A stretch of 44,453 bases of DNA from Chthoniobacterales bacterium. Lineage in GTDB: Bacteria > Verrucomicrobiota > Verrucomicrobiia > Chthoniobacterales > UBA10450. The notes beneath the pieces were generated by a model. It did no database searches and was not told where the DNA came from. It saw nothing but the letters and a program-made list of their open reading frames with translations. This document shows positions 8,887 to 17,850 of this stretch, in pieces (position 1 is the first letter of the stretch; each line of letters starts with the position of its first letter). Made by a program: the position numbers and the translations under genes. Where the stretch lies: NCBI GenBank assembly GCA_013815325.1, contig JACDGM010000029.1:1-44453 (forward strand), written 5' to 3'.

Positions 8887-10671
8887 ATGTGCGGGATCGC
8901 GGCTCATTTTTGCGCGCGCGGTTTGGCGGCACCGCTCGACCTTCGCCTCATCGCACATCGCGGGCCGGATGCGTCGGGTGAATGGATTTCGCCGGACGGC
9001 CGCTTTTGGTTAGGCAACACCCGCCTCGCGATCCTCGATCTCTCGCCCACGGGCGCGCAGCCGATGATCGATCCGGAGACGGGAAACGTTCTCGTGATCA
9101 ACGGCGAGATTTACAATCACCTGAAGTTGCGCGCGGAAATGCCGGACGTTGCCTGGCGCGGCACGAGCGACACCGAGACGGTCCTGCACGGCTATGCGCG
9201 CTGGGGCCGCCAGCTTCTCGTTAGGCTGAAAGGAATGTTTGCCTTCGCCCTTTACGATCGCGGGCGCGAAGAGCTTTTCGTGGCGCGCGATCGCCTCGGC
9301 ATCAAGCCGCTCTATTATGCGGTCGATGACGATGGGCTCCGCCTCGGTTCCGAGACGAGGCTGCTGAGCGAGCGTTCGACCATTTCCCCTGCGGCTGTTG
9401 CCGCCTATCTGCAATGGGGCGCTTGCCCGGAACATCGCCTGCTTTTTTCCGGCATCGAGTCGCTGCCTGCCGGTCACGCCATGGTCATCGCCAACTCTGG
9501 TGAGCGAGAACTCTGGCGCTACTGGCCGGCGCGCCGGCGCTTCGATTCGCCTAACGAGTCCGCGCCCCGGACGCTCCGGGCCCTGCTCGAGACCGCGGTG
9601 CAGGAGCACTTGCTTGCCGATGTGCCGGTCGCCAGCTTCCTCAGCGGCGGCATCGACTCATCAATCCTCACCGCCCTCGCCGCGCAAAAGATGGAGCGCA
9701 CGCTGGAAACATTTTCCGTCGGGTTCGATGTGGCGGGGTTCGACGAAAGCGCGGTTGCGCTCGAGGTCGCAAAGCGTTTCGGCACGCAGCATGAACGGCT
9801 GCTGCTCAGCGAGGAGGAAGTGCTCCGATCTGTCACCGAGGCGGTCGCGCATCTGGACCTACCCTCGGTTGACGCCATCAACACCTACATCGTCTCTCGC
9901 GCGGTCGCGCAAAAAGGCGTGAAAGTGGCGCTCTCCGGTCTCGGCGGCGATGAGCTGTTCGGTGGCTATCCGAGTTTCCGTGATGTGCCGCGGCTGCGAT
10001 GGCTCGGGCGACTCCCACGTATTGTGCGCAAGGCGATCGGCGGACAGCGTCTGGCCGATCTGCCTAACGAGTCCGACGCCGCTGAGCTCGCGCAATGGCG
10101 TCGGCGGTTTTTTACCGATGAGATGTTGCGGCGGGCCGGTTTGCCTAACGAACCCACGCCGCTCCCCTGCCCGGTGGAGCTGCCGGACGATTTCGCCCGG
10201 ACGAGCTGGGCGGAGCTGACCGGCTACATGCGGCGGATGCTCCTGCGCGACTCCGATCAGATGAGCATGGCCGTCTCGCTCGAGCTGCGGGTGCCTTTTC
10301 TCGATCATGAGCTCGTCGAGTATGTGTTGGGCCTGCCGGCGGCGGAGAAGAAACGTTACGGCGGGACGAAAGGCCTGCTCGTCGAAGCATGCCGCGATTT
10401 GCTGCCGCCCGCGGTTTATCAGCGCCCGAAAGCCGGCTTCGCGCTCCCGATGAAGAATTGGATGGCCGGTCCACTCGCGGCCTTCGTCGAGGAAGGGCTG
10501 AGCGAAACGGTCCTGCGCGAGCTGCTGCCGGAAAAATTCGTCGCGGAAGAGCAGGCCGATTTTCGTGCCGGCCGGCTGCATTGGACCCGCCTTTGGAGCA
10601 TGGTCGTGCTCGGGCATTTCGTTAGGCAAGGCCGCTCCCATGAAAATCCTGCGCTGCATTCATTCGCTTGA
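8887..10671 (+). CDS. asnB: Asparagine synthase (glutamine-hydrolysing)
   Basis: 594 residues. It begins MCGIAAHF, so Cys2 becomes the N-terminal nucleophile of the class II glutamine amidotransferase domain; RLAIxDLSPTGAQPM and NGEIYNH follow. The synthetase domain has the PP-loop SFLSGGIDSS (about residue 253), then SGLGGDELFGGYPSF (about 355) and RVPFLDHELVEYVLGLPA. Reaction: aspartate + glutamine + ATP gives asparagine + glutamate + AMP + PPi. Length is near the 550-650 norm, although the N-terminal domain is a little short between MCGIA and HRGPDASG. AsnB homologues are common inside polysaccharide clusters, where they may amidate uronic acids or amino sugars rather than feed asparagine pools; that is inference here. 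Confidence 0.9.
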   Translation: MCGIAAHFCARGLAAPLDLRLIAHRGPDASGEWISPDGRFWLGNTRLAILDLSPTGAQPMIDPETGNVLVINGEIYNHLKLRAEMPDVAWRGTSDTETVLHGYARWGRQLLVRLKGMFAFALYDRGREELFVARDRLGIKPLYYAVDDDGLRLGSETRLLSERSTISPAAVAAYLQWGACPEHRLLFSGIESLPAGHAMVIANSGERELWRYWPARRRFDSPNESAPRTLRALLETAVQEHLLADVPVASFLSGGIDSSILTALAAQKMERTLETFSVGFDVAGFDESAVALEVAKRFGTQHERLLLSEEEVLRSVTEAVAHLDLPSVDAINTYIVSRAVAQKGVKVALSGLGGDELFGGYPSFRDVPRLRWLGRLPRIVRKAIGGQRLADLPNESDAAELAQWRRRFFTDEMLRRAGLPNEPTPLPCPVELPDDFARTSWAELTGYMRRMLLRDSDQMSMAVSLELRVPFLDHELVEYVLGLPAAEKKRYGGTKGLLVEACRDLLPPAVYQRPKAGFALPMKNWMAGPLAAFVEEGLSETVLRELLPEKFVAEEQADFRAGRLHWTRLWSMVVLGHFVRQGRSHENPALHSFA

Positions 10672-11794
10672 TCCCGCGATTGGCGGCCCGCTCGAGTCGG
10701 TGAAACAATCGACGCTCGTGCTGCAGCGGCGCGGCAACGAAGTGGAGATCGCCTGTCTCGACGCGGTCGATGGTCGCGGCGTGCGCGAGTTCCCCGCGAC
10801 GGTGCACGCGCTCGGGCCGGGGCGGGGCAGCTACGGATATTCGGCGCGAATCGTTCCCTGGCTGCAGCAGAATTGCGCGCGCTTCGACGCCGTCGTCGTC
10901 CACGGCATCTGGCAGTATCCGAGCTTCGCGGTCTGGCGCGCGTTGCGACGCAGCGCGACGCCTTACTTTGTTTTTCCGCACGGCATGCTCGACCCGTGGT
11001 TCAACCGCACCTATCCGCTGAAGCATTTGAAAAAATTGCTCTATTGGCCGTGGGCCGAGTATCGGGTGCTGCGCGACGCCGCGGCCGTGCTTTTCACTTC
11101 CGAGGAAGAACGGCGGCTGGCGCGGGAATCGTTCTCCCTTTACCGAGTAAAGGAGGTCGTGGTGAGCTACGGCACCGCCGCGCCGGAAGTTGATTGGCTG
11201 GCGGCGCAGGAAGAATTCTGGAATCAATTCCCGCAGCTGCGCGGACAGAAGTTTCTCCTTTTTCTCGGGCGCCTGCACGAGAAGAAAGGCTGCGATCTTC
11301 TCATTCAGTCTTTTGACTCGTTAGGCGAGCGACCGTGGCAGTTGGTGATCGCCGGCCCGTGCGCGGACGAGACCTACCTCGCGCACCTCAAACAACTCGC
11401 GGGCACGCTGCCGATCACCTTCACCGGTATGCTCAGCGGAAATTTGAAATGGGGCGCGTTGCGCGCGGCGGACGCGTTTGTCCTGCCTTCGCATCAGGAG
11501 AATTTTGGGATCGCGATCGCGGAAGCACTCGCCTGCGGCACGCCGGTCTTGATTTCAAACAAGGTAAATATCTGGCGCGAAGTAGTCGCGGATGGCGGTG
11601 GCTTCGCGGAGGAAGACGATCTTGCTGGCACCGTACGCTTGCTCGAACGCTGGCGCGCCGTGTCGTCCGCGACGCGAGCCGAGATGAGCGCGCGGGCGCA
11701 AGCATCCTTCGCGCGACGTTTTGAAATCAACCAGGCGGTCGATTCTTTTCTCCAGGTCTTGGTGGAGAGAGACACGGTAAGACGCAGGGATTAG
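10640..11794 (+). CDS. Family 4 glycosyltransferase at the left edge of the RHS island
   Basis: 384 residues from ATG 10640 (MKILRCIHSLDPAIGGPLES); the start overlaps the end of asnB by 32 bp. PHGMLDPWFNRTYPLKHLKK is typical of one GT4 subgroup, FLLFLGRLHEKKGCDLLIQS opens the donor domain, and SHQENFGIAIAEALACGTPV is the EX7E motif. It is the last gene before the RHS island. Its C-terminal coding sequence (RRFEINQAVDSFLQVL, about 11710-11765) reappears in altered form at 19850-19906, at the far end of the island, so a recombination or insertion event touched this 3' end. Confidence 0.87.
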   Translation: MKILRCIHSLDPAIGGPLESVKQSTLVLQRRGNEVEIACLDAVDGRGVREFPATVHALGPGRGSYGYSARIVPWLQQNCARFDAVVVHGIWQYPSFAVWRALRRSATPYFVFPHGMLDPWFNRTYPLKHLKKLLYWPWAEYRVLRDAAAVLFTSEEERRLARESFSLYRVKEVVVSYGTAAPEVDWLAAQEEFWNQFPQLRGQKFLLFLGRLHEKKGCDLLIQSFDSLGERPWQLVIAGPCADETYLAHLKQLAGTLPITFTGMLSGNLKWGALRAADAFVLPSHQENFGIAIAEALACGTPVLISNKVNIWREVVADGGGFAEEDDLAGTVRLLERWRAVSSATRAEMSARAQASFARRFEINQAVDSFLQVLVERDTVRRRD

Positions 11795-12223
11795 AAAAAT
11801 TCGCCGATGGGCTCCGACTTGTCAGCGGTATCGTGCCTTTGCACCATCATCCTTCTCTTGGAAGACAACGGCCGTTTCAAACTCGACCCTGGGGAGTGAC
11901 GGAGGCCGGCTTTCGCTGCGAAAGAGATTTTAAGGAGATGGTTGCTGCTTTCTCGCGGTCGTTGAAGCCGTCCCGCGGATTCTACACACATTGGAGGCCG
12001 GAGACCGTTCCTCCTCCCGGCCATCGATCCCTCGCCCTCACTCGCGAACCATCGAGAATATTTTCACCGAATCTTAAGAAATACTTGACTGTGGCCGTCG
12101 TATGGCCTGAAAACGGGCTCAGGTATGAAAAGTATTCCTCTCAGGTTAACAGGCTGGATCGCTTCGGCCAAATGCGAAGCTGTTCCATCGCGGGAAGTAA
12201 CACGTTTTTCATTTATTCTGACA
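11795..12223. other. Non-coding junction between EPS operon and RHS gene
   Basis: These 429 bp hold no convincing gene. A frame from 11833 to 12339 is open but reads as low-plausibility protein (MPLHHHPSLGRQRPF) and overlaps the RHS start. A TTGACT at 12085 upstream of AT-richer DNA could be part of a promoter for the RHS gene, but no good -10 pairs with it. The dispersed CGTTAGG motif disappears from 11327 onward. Confidence 0.4.
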
Positions 12224-14731
12224 ATGAGAAAGCTCAAACCAGGTTTATCACGGCATTCCGTTCAAATACTCCTCGCCTTATTACTCCTCAACTTATCTCC
12301 TCACCTGTTCGCGCTTGGGCCGACTCTATACCGCCATAGCGAATGCCTGGGTTGTGCGGATGGCTACGATAGTACGACCGGCACCGTCACTATCCAACTC
12401 GGTAACCGATCCTACGTAGATGGCCATTACGAAGTCGGATGGTGCGACAACAACGGTTACAATTGTGGCAACACTAATTTTTACATTACGAATGGAGCAA
12501 TCAGTTCCGGGGGCACGTTTACGATGAATTCCCTCTTATACGGCGATGGACGCGGCCAGGTAACCTATAACTTCGCCTTGGTTGTGGACCATGACTACGC
12601 GGTAAGCCGACCGGCTAGCGGCCAGTATGGCTGGATCGATGGTGGCGAGTCTGCGGCGTACAACACGCCGGGCGATATCGCCTCAGATCATCCGCAGAGC
12701 CTTACCGTAGTTGTCGATCCGATGCTCCCAACACCGACGCCCACAAACACCACCGACAAAGACAAAAAGGACGGCGGAAATGAGTGTGGCGATGCGCCGG
12801 CGATGGCGCGCTACAGCGTGCATTCGATGCTGGTCAGCCTGAATATCGAGGATCGCCCGCTGCGTTATACTCCGCCACGCGGCCCGGCCGTTGATTTTCT
12901 CGTCACTTACGATCAAAAGGATAAGCAACCCGCGGCCTTCACATTCAGCAACCTAGGGCCGAAGTGGACTTTCGGGTGGCTGGCTTATGTAAGCGATGAT
13001 CCACTCAGGCAGCCGCCTCAGACAGCAGTCTACGTTCCGAACGGCGGAACGGAGATTTACTCATTCGATCAGACTTCTCTGTCGTTCCTGCCTCATCCAC
13101 AAAGCCACGCGACACTGGTGAAGACGGGAGCAGCAACCTATGAGCGACTTTTGCCGGACGGCTCCAAACAAATTTTTGCGCTGAGTGATGGGGCGAGCGC
13201 GTATCCGCGCAAGATTTTCATGACGCAGATTGTCGATGCTGCGGGCAACGCGCTGACGATCGGTTACGATGCGAGCTTTCGCATTACAACGCTGACCGAC
13301 GCCCTTGGTTTGGTCACGACGCTCGCTTACGAGTTGCCCGGTGATACACTGAAGATCACCAAGGTGACGGACCCATTTGGCCGTTTTGCGACATTTCAAT
13401 ATACCGCTGGACAATTGACCACGATTACGGACGAGATAGGCATCCAGTCGCAATTTACCTATACGAGCGGCACCGATTCGATCAATTCGCTCGCGACGCC
13501 ATACGGAACGACCAATTTTTCGAGCGGCGAGAATGGCACCAATCGCTGGGTCGAGATAACTGATCCCGTGGGTGCGAAAGAACGAGTGGAATATCGCGAC
13601 AATGCGCCGGGAATCTCAGCAAGCGATCCCGTCGCGCCGAATGCCACGGGGATTACCAACTCTGGCCTTGATGTGGCGAACACATTCTATTGGGACAAAA
13701 AGGCGATGGTAATCGCCCCGGGCGATTATACGAAAGCGAAGATAACCCACTGGCTCTACAGCGTTGATGGGTCGCTCTCTGGAATTCCCTCCAGCGAGAA
13801 GTCGGCCTTGGAGAATCGCGTCTGGTATACCTACGCCGGTCAGCCGGATTACACCCATGCCGGCCCAAGCGCTAATCCTTCCCAGGTCGCGCGTGTCCTC
13901 GGCGACGGCAGCACGCAGCTATCGCAGTTCGAATACAATCCGATTGGCAAGACAACGAAGGCGACCGACCCCGTGGGCCGCGTCACCACTTCCATCTACG
14001 ATACGAATAGCATTGACCCACTCGAGATTCGGCAGATGATCGGAACGAACAACGAACTGCTGCGCAAGTTCACTTATAACGGGTTGCACGAGCCGCTCAC
14101 CGACACCGACGCCGCAGGGCAAGGGACGATCTTAACTTACAACACCTATGGCCAGATGCTGACCCGCCAGAATGCGAAATTCGAAACCACGACCTTCGCT
14201 TACGGCGGCACTGTCCCGACCGGCTATCTCGCGTCGATCACCAGCCCGCTGTTTAACGGCAACTCCGCCGTCACCAGCTTCGCCTATGACAGCTTCAATC
14301 GCGTCCGGACGGTGACTGATACGGACGGCTATGCAGTCACGACGGATTACGACAATTTGGACCGGAAAACCAAGGCCACTTACCTCGATGCGACCTACGA
14401 GCAATTCCAGTACACCGATAACGTAACCGGGGCGATGAAACTTGATTTGACCGGGAGCCGCGACCGCCGCGGCCTCTGGACCTACCGCCATTACAATGCC
14501 AACCGGCAGATGGATTCCATGACCGACCCGGCGAACCGGACGACGCAATACGGCTGGTGCATGTGCGGTGCGCTCGAAACCATTACCGACCCGAAGAATC
14601 AAATTACTACCTTCAATCGTGACATTCAGGGGCGCGTTTACCAGAAAATTTTCAACGACGGTACCGCGATCAATTACCTCTATGAAGGCCAGACGGCGCC
14701 GAACACCGTCGGCGCCATGAGCCGGATGTAA
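12224..14731 (+). CDS. RHS/YD-repeat protein, N-terminal part, interrupted by in-frame stop
   Basis: 835 residues from ATG 12224. I prefer this start to the longer frame at 12125 because it begins with a clean Sec signal peptide (MRKLKPGLSRHS, then a hydrophobic ILLALLLLNL and LFALG). Residues ~35-200 are a Cys-containing secreted region, then a PTPTPTNTTDKDKK linker, then YD/RHS repeats (VTYDQKDKQ, GYDASFRITTLTDALG, DPFGRFATFQY, TDPVGRVTTSIYD, YDNLDRKTKATYLD). The frame ends at TAA 14729-14731, but the identical frame continues uninterrupted after it with more RHS repeats to 16555, so this is one ancestral ~1443-residue protein broken by a single nonsense codon. Known: RHS proteins form shells that encapsulate and deliver C-terminal toxins. 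No PAAR/VgrG domain is seen; export by Sec is inferred. Confidence 0.85.
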   Translation: MRKLKPGLSRHSVQILLALLLLNLSPHLFALGPTLYRHSECLGCADGYDSTTGTVTIQLGNRSYVDGHYEVGWCDNNGYNCGNTNFYITNGAISSGGTFTMNSLLYGDGRGQVTYNFALVVDHDYAVSRPASGQYGWIDGGESAAYNTPGDIASDHPQSLTVVVDPMLPTPTPTNTTDKDKKDGGNECGDAPAMARYSVHSMLVSLNIEDRPLRYTPPRGPAVDFLVTYDQKDKQPAAFTFSNLGPKWTFGWLAYVSDDPLRQPPQTAVYVPNGGTEIYSFDQTSLSFLPHPQSHATLVKTGAATYERLLPDGSKQIFALSDGASAYPRKIFMTQIVDAAGNALTIGYDASFRITTLTDALGLVTTLAYELPGDTLKITKVTDPFGRFATFQYTAGQLTTITDEIGIQSQFTYTSGTDSINSLATPYGTTNFSSGENGTNRWVEITDPVGAKERVEYRDNAPGISASDPVAPNATGITNSGLDVANTFYWDKKAMVIAPGDYTKAKITHWLYSVDGSLSGIPSSEKSALENRVWYTYAGQPDYTHAGPSANPSQVARVLGDGSTQLSQFEYNPIGKTTKATDPVGRVTTSIYDTNSIDPLEIRQMIGTNNELLRKFTYNGLHEPLTDTDAAGQGTILTYNTYGQMLTRQNAKFETTTFAYGGTVPTGYLASITSPLFNGNSAVTSFAYDSFNRVRTVTDTDGYAVTTDYDNLDRKTKATYLDATYEQFQYTDNVTGAMKLDLTGSRDRRGLWTYRHYNANRQMDSMTDPANRTTQYGWCMCGALETITDPKNQITTFNRDIQGRVYQKIFNDGTAINYLYEGQTAPNTVGAMSRM

Positions 14732-14848
14732 TCGTCCACCGACGCGAAGAACCAGCGCACCAATTACACCTACTTTGCTGACGATGATGTCGCCCAGATT
14801 ACATACACTGATACGAGCGGGCAGCCACTGAATCCGGCCACGCCCTCG

Positions 14849-16555
14849 GTGACTTATATCTACGATCCAAATTACAATCGTGTCTCCACAATGGTCGACG
14901 GCAGCGGGACGACCGTATATGCCTACAACCCGGTGACCGCCCCGCCGGCTTTAGGCGCAAACCGTCTGGCCAGCATGGATGGGCCCTTGCCAAACGACAC
15001 GATCACGTTTGCTTACGACGAACTGGGACGGGTGGCTAATCGGTCCGTCAACGGAGCGGCCAATTCCGAGAGCTGGGTCTTCGATAGTCTGGGGCGAGTG
15101 GGCACCGACACGAACAAACTTGGCATGTTCAATTATGCCTACGTTGGCGTCACGAACCGGCTCAACACCCTCACATACCCCGGCGGGATGACGGCCAACT
15201 ACCTCTACTTTCCCAATTCTGAGGACAAGCACCTTCAGCAGATTAAGAACCAGACGAGCGCCAGCGTCTTGCTCTCTCAATTCGACTACACCTATGATGA
15301 CGAAGGCGAGATCAAGACCTGGACGAAAAACTATCCGGGCCTGGCGACACCCCAGCGCTATGATCTCACCTATGACAACGCCGACCAGCTGACGAACGCG
15401 CCGCTGAAAAACACCTCTACCAACGCGCTCGTGCGCCAATACATCTACGGCTACGATCTCGCTTCGAATCGTAGCTCGGAGCGGGTGGCAAGCCAAACCA
15501 CCACATCTACGCCGAACAACGTCAATGAGATCACGAGCCAGAGCGGCGCGACCAACCGTAGCCTCGCGTACGATTTGAATGGCAGCCTGACTAACGATGG
15601 CGCGGCGCGCACGTTTGAATGGGACGGAGCGAACCGGCTGGTGGCGATCAACTACACCGCGAATACAAATCGAAGCGAGTTCACCTACGATGGCTTGAAC
15701 CGATGCGTAAAGGTCGTCGAGAAAACTAATGGTTCAATCGCCTCAACCCGGAAGTTTGTCTGGTGTGGGAATGAGAAGTGCGAGTTTCGCGGCTCGAATA
15801 ACGGCATCCAAATGCAGTTGTTCGAGCAGGGGCAGTATCAAGATGGCGCTCCTTATTTCTACATGCGCGACCATCTCGGATCGACCCGGGAGATGACTGA
15901 CGGGAGCGGCACGGTCGTAGCTCGCTACGATTATGATCCCTGGGGAAGATCCACAACCCTGACTGGCACGAACAAACCCGACTTCAACTTCACCGGCCTC
16001 TATCAACACGGCAAAAGCGGGCTCGATATGGCAACCTACCGCTTCTATGACCCGGAGCTTGGGAGATGGCTGAGCCGCGATCCGATTGCCGAACGCGGAG
16101 GTTTGAACCTTTACGGCTACGTGGAGAATAACCCGGTAAACTGGGTTGATCCTTGGGGACTAGATTACACACAGACAGGGCCCAACTTGACTATCGATAC
16201 CGATACGAATACACGGACCCGGGGAACGGGAGATCGTTCGCATCAAGACCAACTCGCACCAGGCTCCGCAGGAAACAGCGTTCCGGGTGTAGTGGCGCCG
16301 CCGGGGCACGGCATCAGTGTAGGTGATCCCGCAACACTAACTACAAACGGAAGAACGGTGCAGTGTGTAACTACTGATACTACTGATAATAATCATGGTA
16401 TAAATCATGAGCATAGACCCGAGGTCAACCAAAGAGCTGCGGAAGCTGCAGGTTTACATTTGGTTCCGGGACCTCAAGGGCCAATGCCTTCTAATGGCCA
16501 ACGTGGAAATCCCGACATACCGGCTACGATTCATTTTCCCACCGGCCATCCTTAA
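14849..16555 (+). CDS. RHS protein C-terminal part: RHS core plus variable toxin tip
   Basis: The frame is open from 14732, directly after the nonsense TAA, and is the same frame as the upstream half; 14849 is the first ATG. It carries further YD repeats (FAYDELGRVANRS, FTYDGLNRCVKVV), then the RHS core: RDHLGSTREMTDGSG, YDYDPWGR, YRFYDPELGRWLSRDP and LNLYGYVENNPVNWVDPWG (ending near 16163). The remaining ~130 residues are unrelated to the core and form the polymorphic tip; the stretch GDPATLTTNGRTVQCVTTDT followed by EVNQRAAEAAGL weakly recalls a double-psi beta-barrel, but I do not claim it. Without readthrough this half lacks a signal peptide and start, so it is probably not made as an exported protein. 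Confidence 0.8.
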   Translation: MTYIYDPNYNRVSTMVDGSGTTVYAYNPVTAPPALGANRLASMDGPLPNDTITFAYDELGRVANRSVNGAANSESWVFDSLGRVGTDTNKLGMFNYAYVGVTNRLNTLTYPGGMTANYLYFPNSEDKHLQQIKNQTSASVLLSQFDYTYDDEGEIKTWTKNYPGLATPQRYDLTYDNADQLTNAPLKNTSTNALVRQYIYGYDLASNRSSERVASQTTTSTPNNVNEITSQSGATNRSLAYDLNGSLTNDGAARTFEWDGANRLVAINYTANTNRSEFTYDGLNRCVKVVEKTNGSIASTRKFVWCGNEKCEFRGSNNGIQMQLFEQGQYQDGAPYFYMRDHLGSTREMTDGSGTVVARYDYDPWGRSTTLTGTNKPDFNFTGLYQHGKSGLDMATYRFYDPELGRWLSRDPIAERGGLNLYGYVENNPVNWVDPWGLDYTQTGPNLTIDTDTNTRTRGTGDRSHQDQLAPGSAGNSVPGVVAPPGHGISVGDPATLTTNGRTVQCVTTDTTDNNHGINHEHRPEVNQRAAEAAGLHLVPGPQGPMPSNGQRGNPDIPATIHFPTGHP

Positions 16556-16615
16556 GTCGCAATTTACTAAAATTAGCGAGTCAAACTAAATGGAAATTTT
16601 GATGCAATCGCGGCC

Positions 16616-17305
16616 ATGATCAAACCCTTTGTTGCTCTGCTATGTGTGGTCGTCGCCGCTTCGTGTTTCGCTGACGAACCCGGACCTCATTACAAACTTG
16701 AGGATCAAACCAAGCCCGACAACCAGTTCGAGTTTTTTGGCGAACCGCACATCGACATTGTCAAGGAGGTGTATCGACGAACCGATGAAGGTAGCCCTGT
16801 GTTCAAAATAGTCCTAAGTTCACTTGCTGATTCCTCAAAGAAAGAATTGCTTTTCGCCTATGACCGAGCAGCCGACGCCGATCTTTCGCCAGATGGAAAA
16901 TGGTTTGTGATCAACGACCGTCCGGGTCGGGGCCAATGCGAGCCTCGTTTGTTCAAACAGGAGAGAGGATTGAAGTTCACGGAGGTCAAGGAGTCCAAGA
17001 TCCAGCAGAAAGCCATCGACTTTTTTACTCGCTATAACAAATTCCCTGAGAGCATTCGTAAACAATTGATTGGGAAGAGTGATTGCTTTGTGGAGTCCAC
17101 GCTGTGGTCTGATGACTCGAACTCTTTGCTGCTTCGCATCAGCAAGGGCCAAACAGGCGAGCCAATCTGGATCTACGATTGGCGTTGCATCTATGACCTC
17201 AAAACGGGGGATCTTTCCACGGACCTCAAGATCTTAAACCGTGGTTCAATCTTACCCGGCAAGTATCTTGTCCCAAATGAGGCGACCAACGGCAGAAAAA
17301 AATAA
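16616..17305 (+). CDS. Exported protein, candidate immunity protein of the first RHS tip
   Basis: 229 residues; ATG 16616 lies 60 bp after the RHS stop. An N-terminal signal sequence (MIKPFVALLCVVVAASCFAD) points to export; the Cys in AASC could be a lipobox but is not ideal. The rest is soluble, with a DLSPDGKWFVINDRPG segment like beta-propeller blades and DDSNSLLLRISKGQTGEPIW. I do not recognise a family. Its position directly behind an RHS tip is where immunity genes normally sit, and a periplasmic location would suit protection from a cell-wall or periplasmic toxin. Both are inference. Base composition is more AT-rich than the EPS genes. Its stop TAA (17303-17305) is immediately followed, in frame, by an orphan RHS core. 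Confidence 0.65.
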   Translation: MIKPFVALLCVVVAASCFADEPGPHYKLEDQTKPDNQFEFFGEPHIDIVKEVYRRTDEGSPVFKIVLSSLADSSKKELLFAYDRAADADLSPDGKWFVINDRPGRGQCEPRLFKQERGLKFTEVKESKIQQKAIDFFTRYNKFPESIRKQLIGKSDCFVESTLWSDDSNSLLLRISKGQTGEPIWIYDWRCIYDLKTGDLSTDLKILNRGSILPGKYLVPNEATNGRKK

Positions 17306-17850
17306 GGAAGATGGCTAAGCCGCGATCCCATCGGCGAGGATGGAGGGATCAATTTGTATGGATATGTTGAGAATGACACAATCAACGCGTTTGATACCTC
17401 AGGACTCGATGCGGAAATTACCGTTAACCGAATGAACGGGCGCAGTGGACCAAGTGACGTGACAGTCGTAGAAAACGGAAAAGTGTCTATGCAGTTCACC
17501 GGCAACCCTAACCCTTACGAACCTGGTACGCGGGGCATCCCGGCAGGCGATTACGTGCTCTTACCGAAACCTGAGTCCCAGATGTATCCAGTTGGAGACC
17601 CCGGCGACAAACAGAATTCCACCTGGGCACTCCGTCGGTCACTGACCCGAAATATCTCGATAACCCCGGACAGGTTGCCGCAGACTGGCAAAATGTCCGC
17701 ATCCATGGTCAAGGTACCGTTCCCGGGCGCGCAGATTCCAGAGGATGCTTGACTGCTCCCGGGAATGTACCGGCGTTGATCGAGCAGATCATGCAACGGA
17801 ACCTAAATAACGGCGGCACCCGGGTGCACGTCATCGATGTGCCGCGCTAA
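17306..17850 (+). pseudogene. Orphan RHS C-terminal tip with L,D-transpeptidase-like signature, frameshifted
   Basis: Directly after the previous stop, in frame and without a start codon, the DNA encodes the end of an RHS core: GRWLSRDPIGEDGGINLYGY then VENDTINAFDTSGLDA, parallel to 16067-16163 of the main RHS gene. A tip follows: EITVNRMNGRSGPSDVTVVE, then RGIPAGDYVLLPKPESQ. That frame stops at 17752. From about 17610 the frame starting one base earlier (relative +2) continues better: LGTPSVTDPKYLDNPG, DWQNVRIHGQGTV, RADSRGCLTAPGNVPALIEQ, ending RVHVIDVPR at TAA 17850. IPAGxY, IHG and SxGC are the order seen in L,D-transpeptidase/Tlde1-type and DUF5675-like peptidoglycan-active folds. So a single indel near 17605-17625 splits the domain. 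Orphan tips without a start are known reservoirs for RHS tip exchange. Confidence 0.72.

Noticed and set aside
11833-12339. 168-residue frame before the RHS gene
   Set aside because: No recognisable features, overlaps the RHS signal peptide region, and the sequence reads as random translation.
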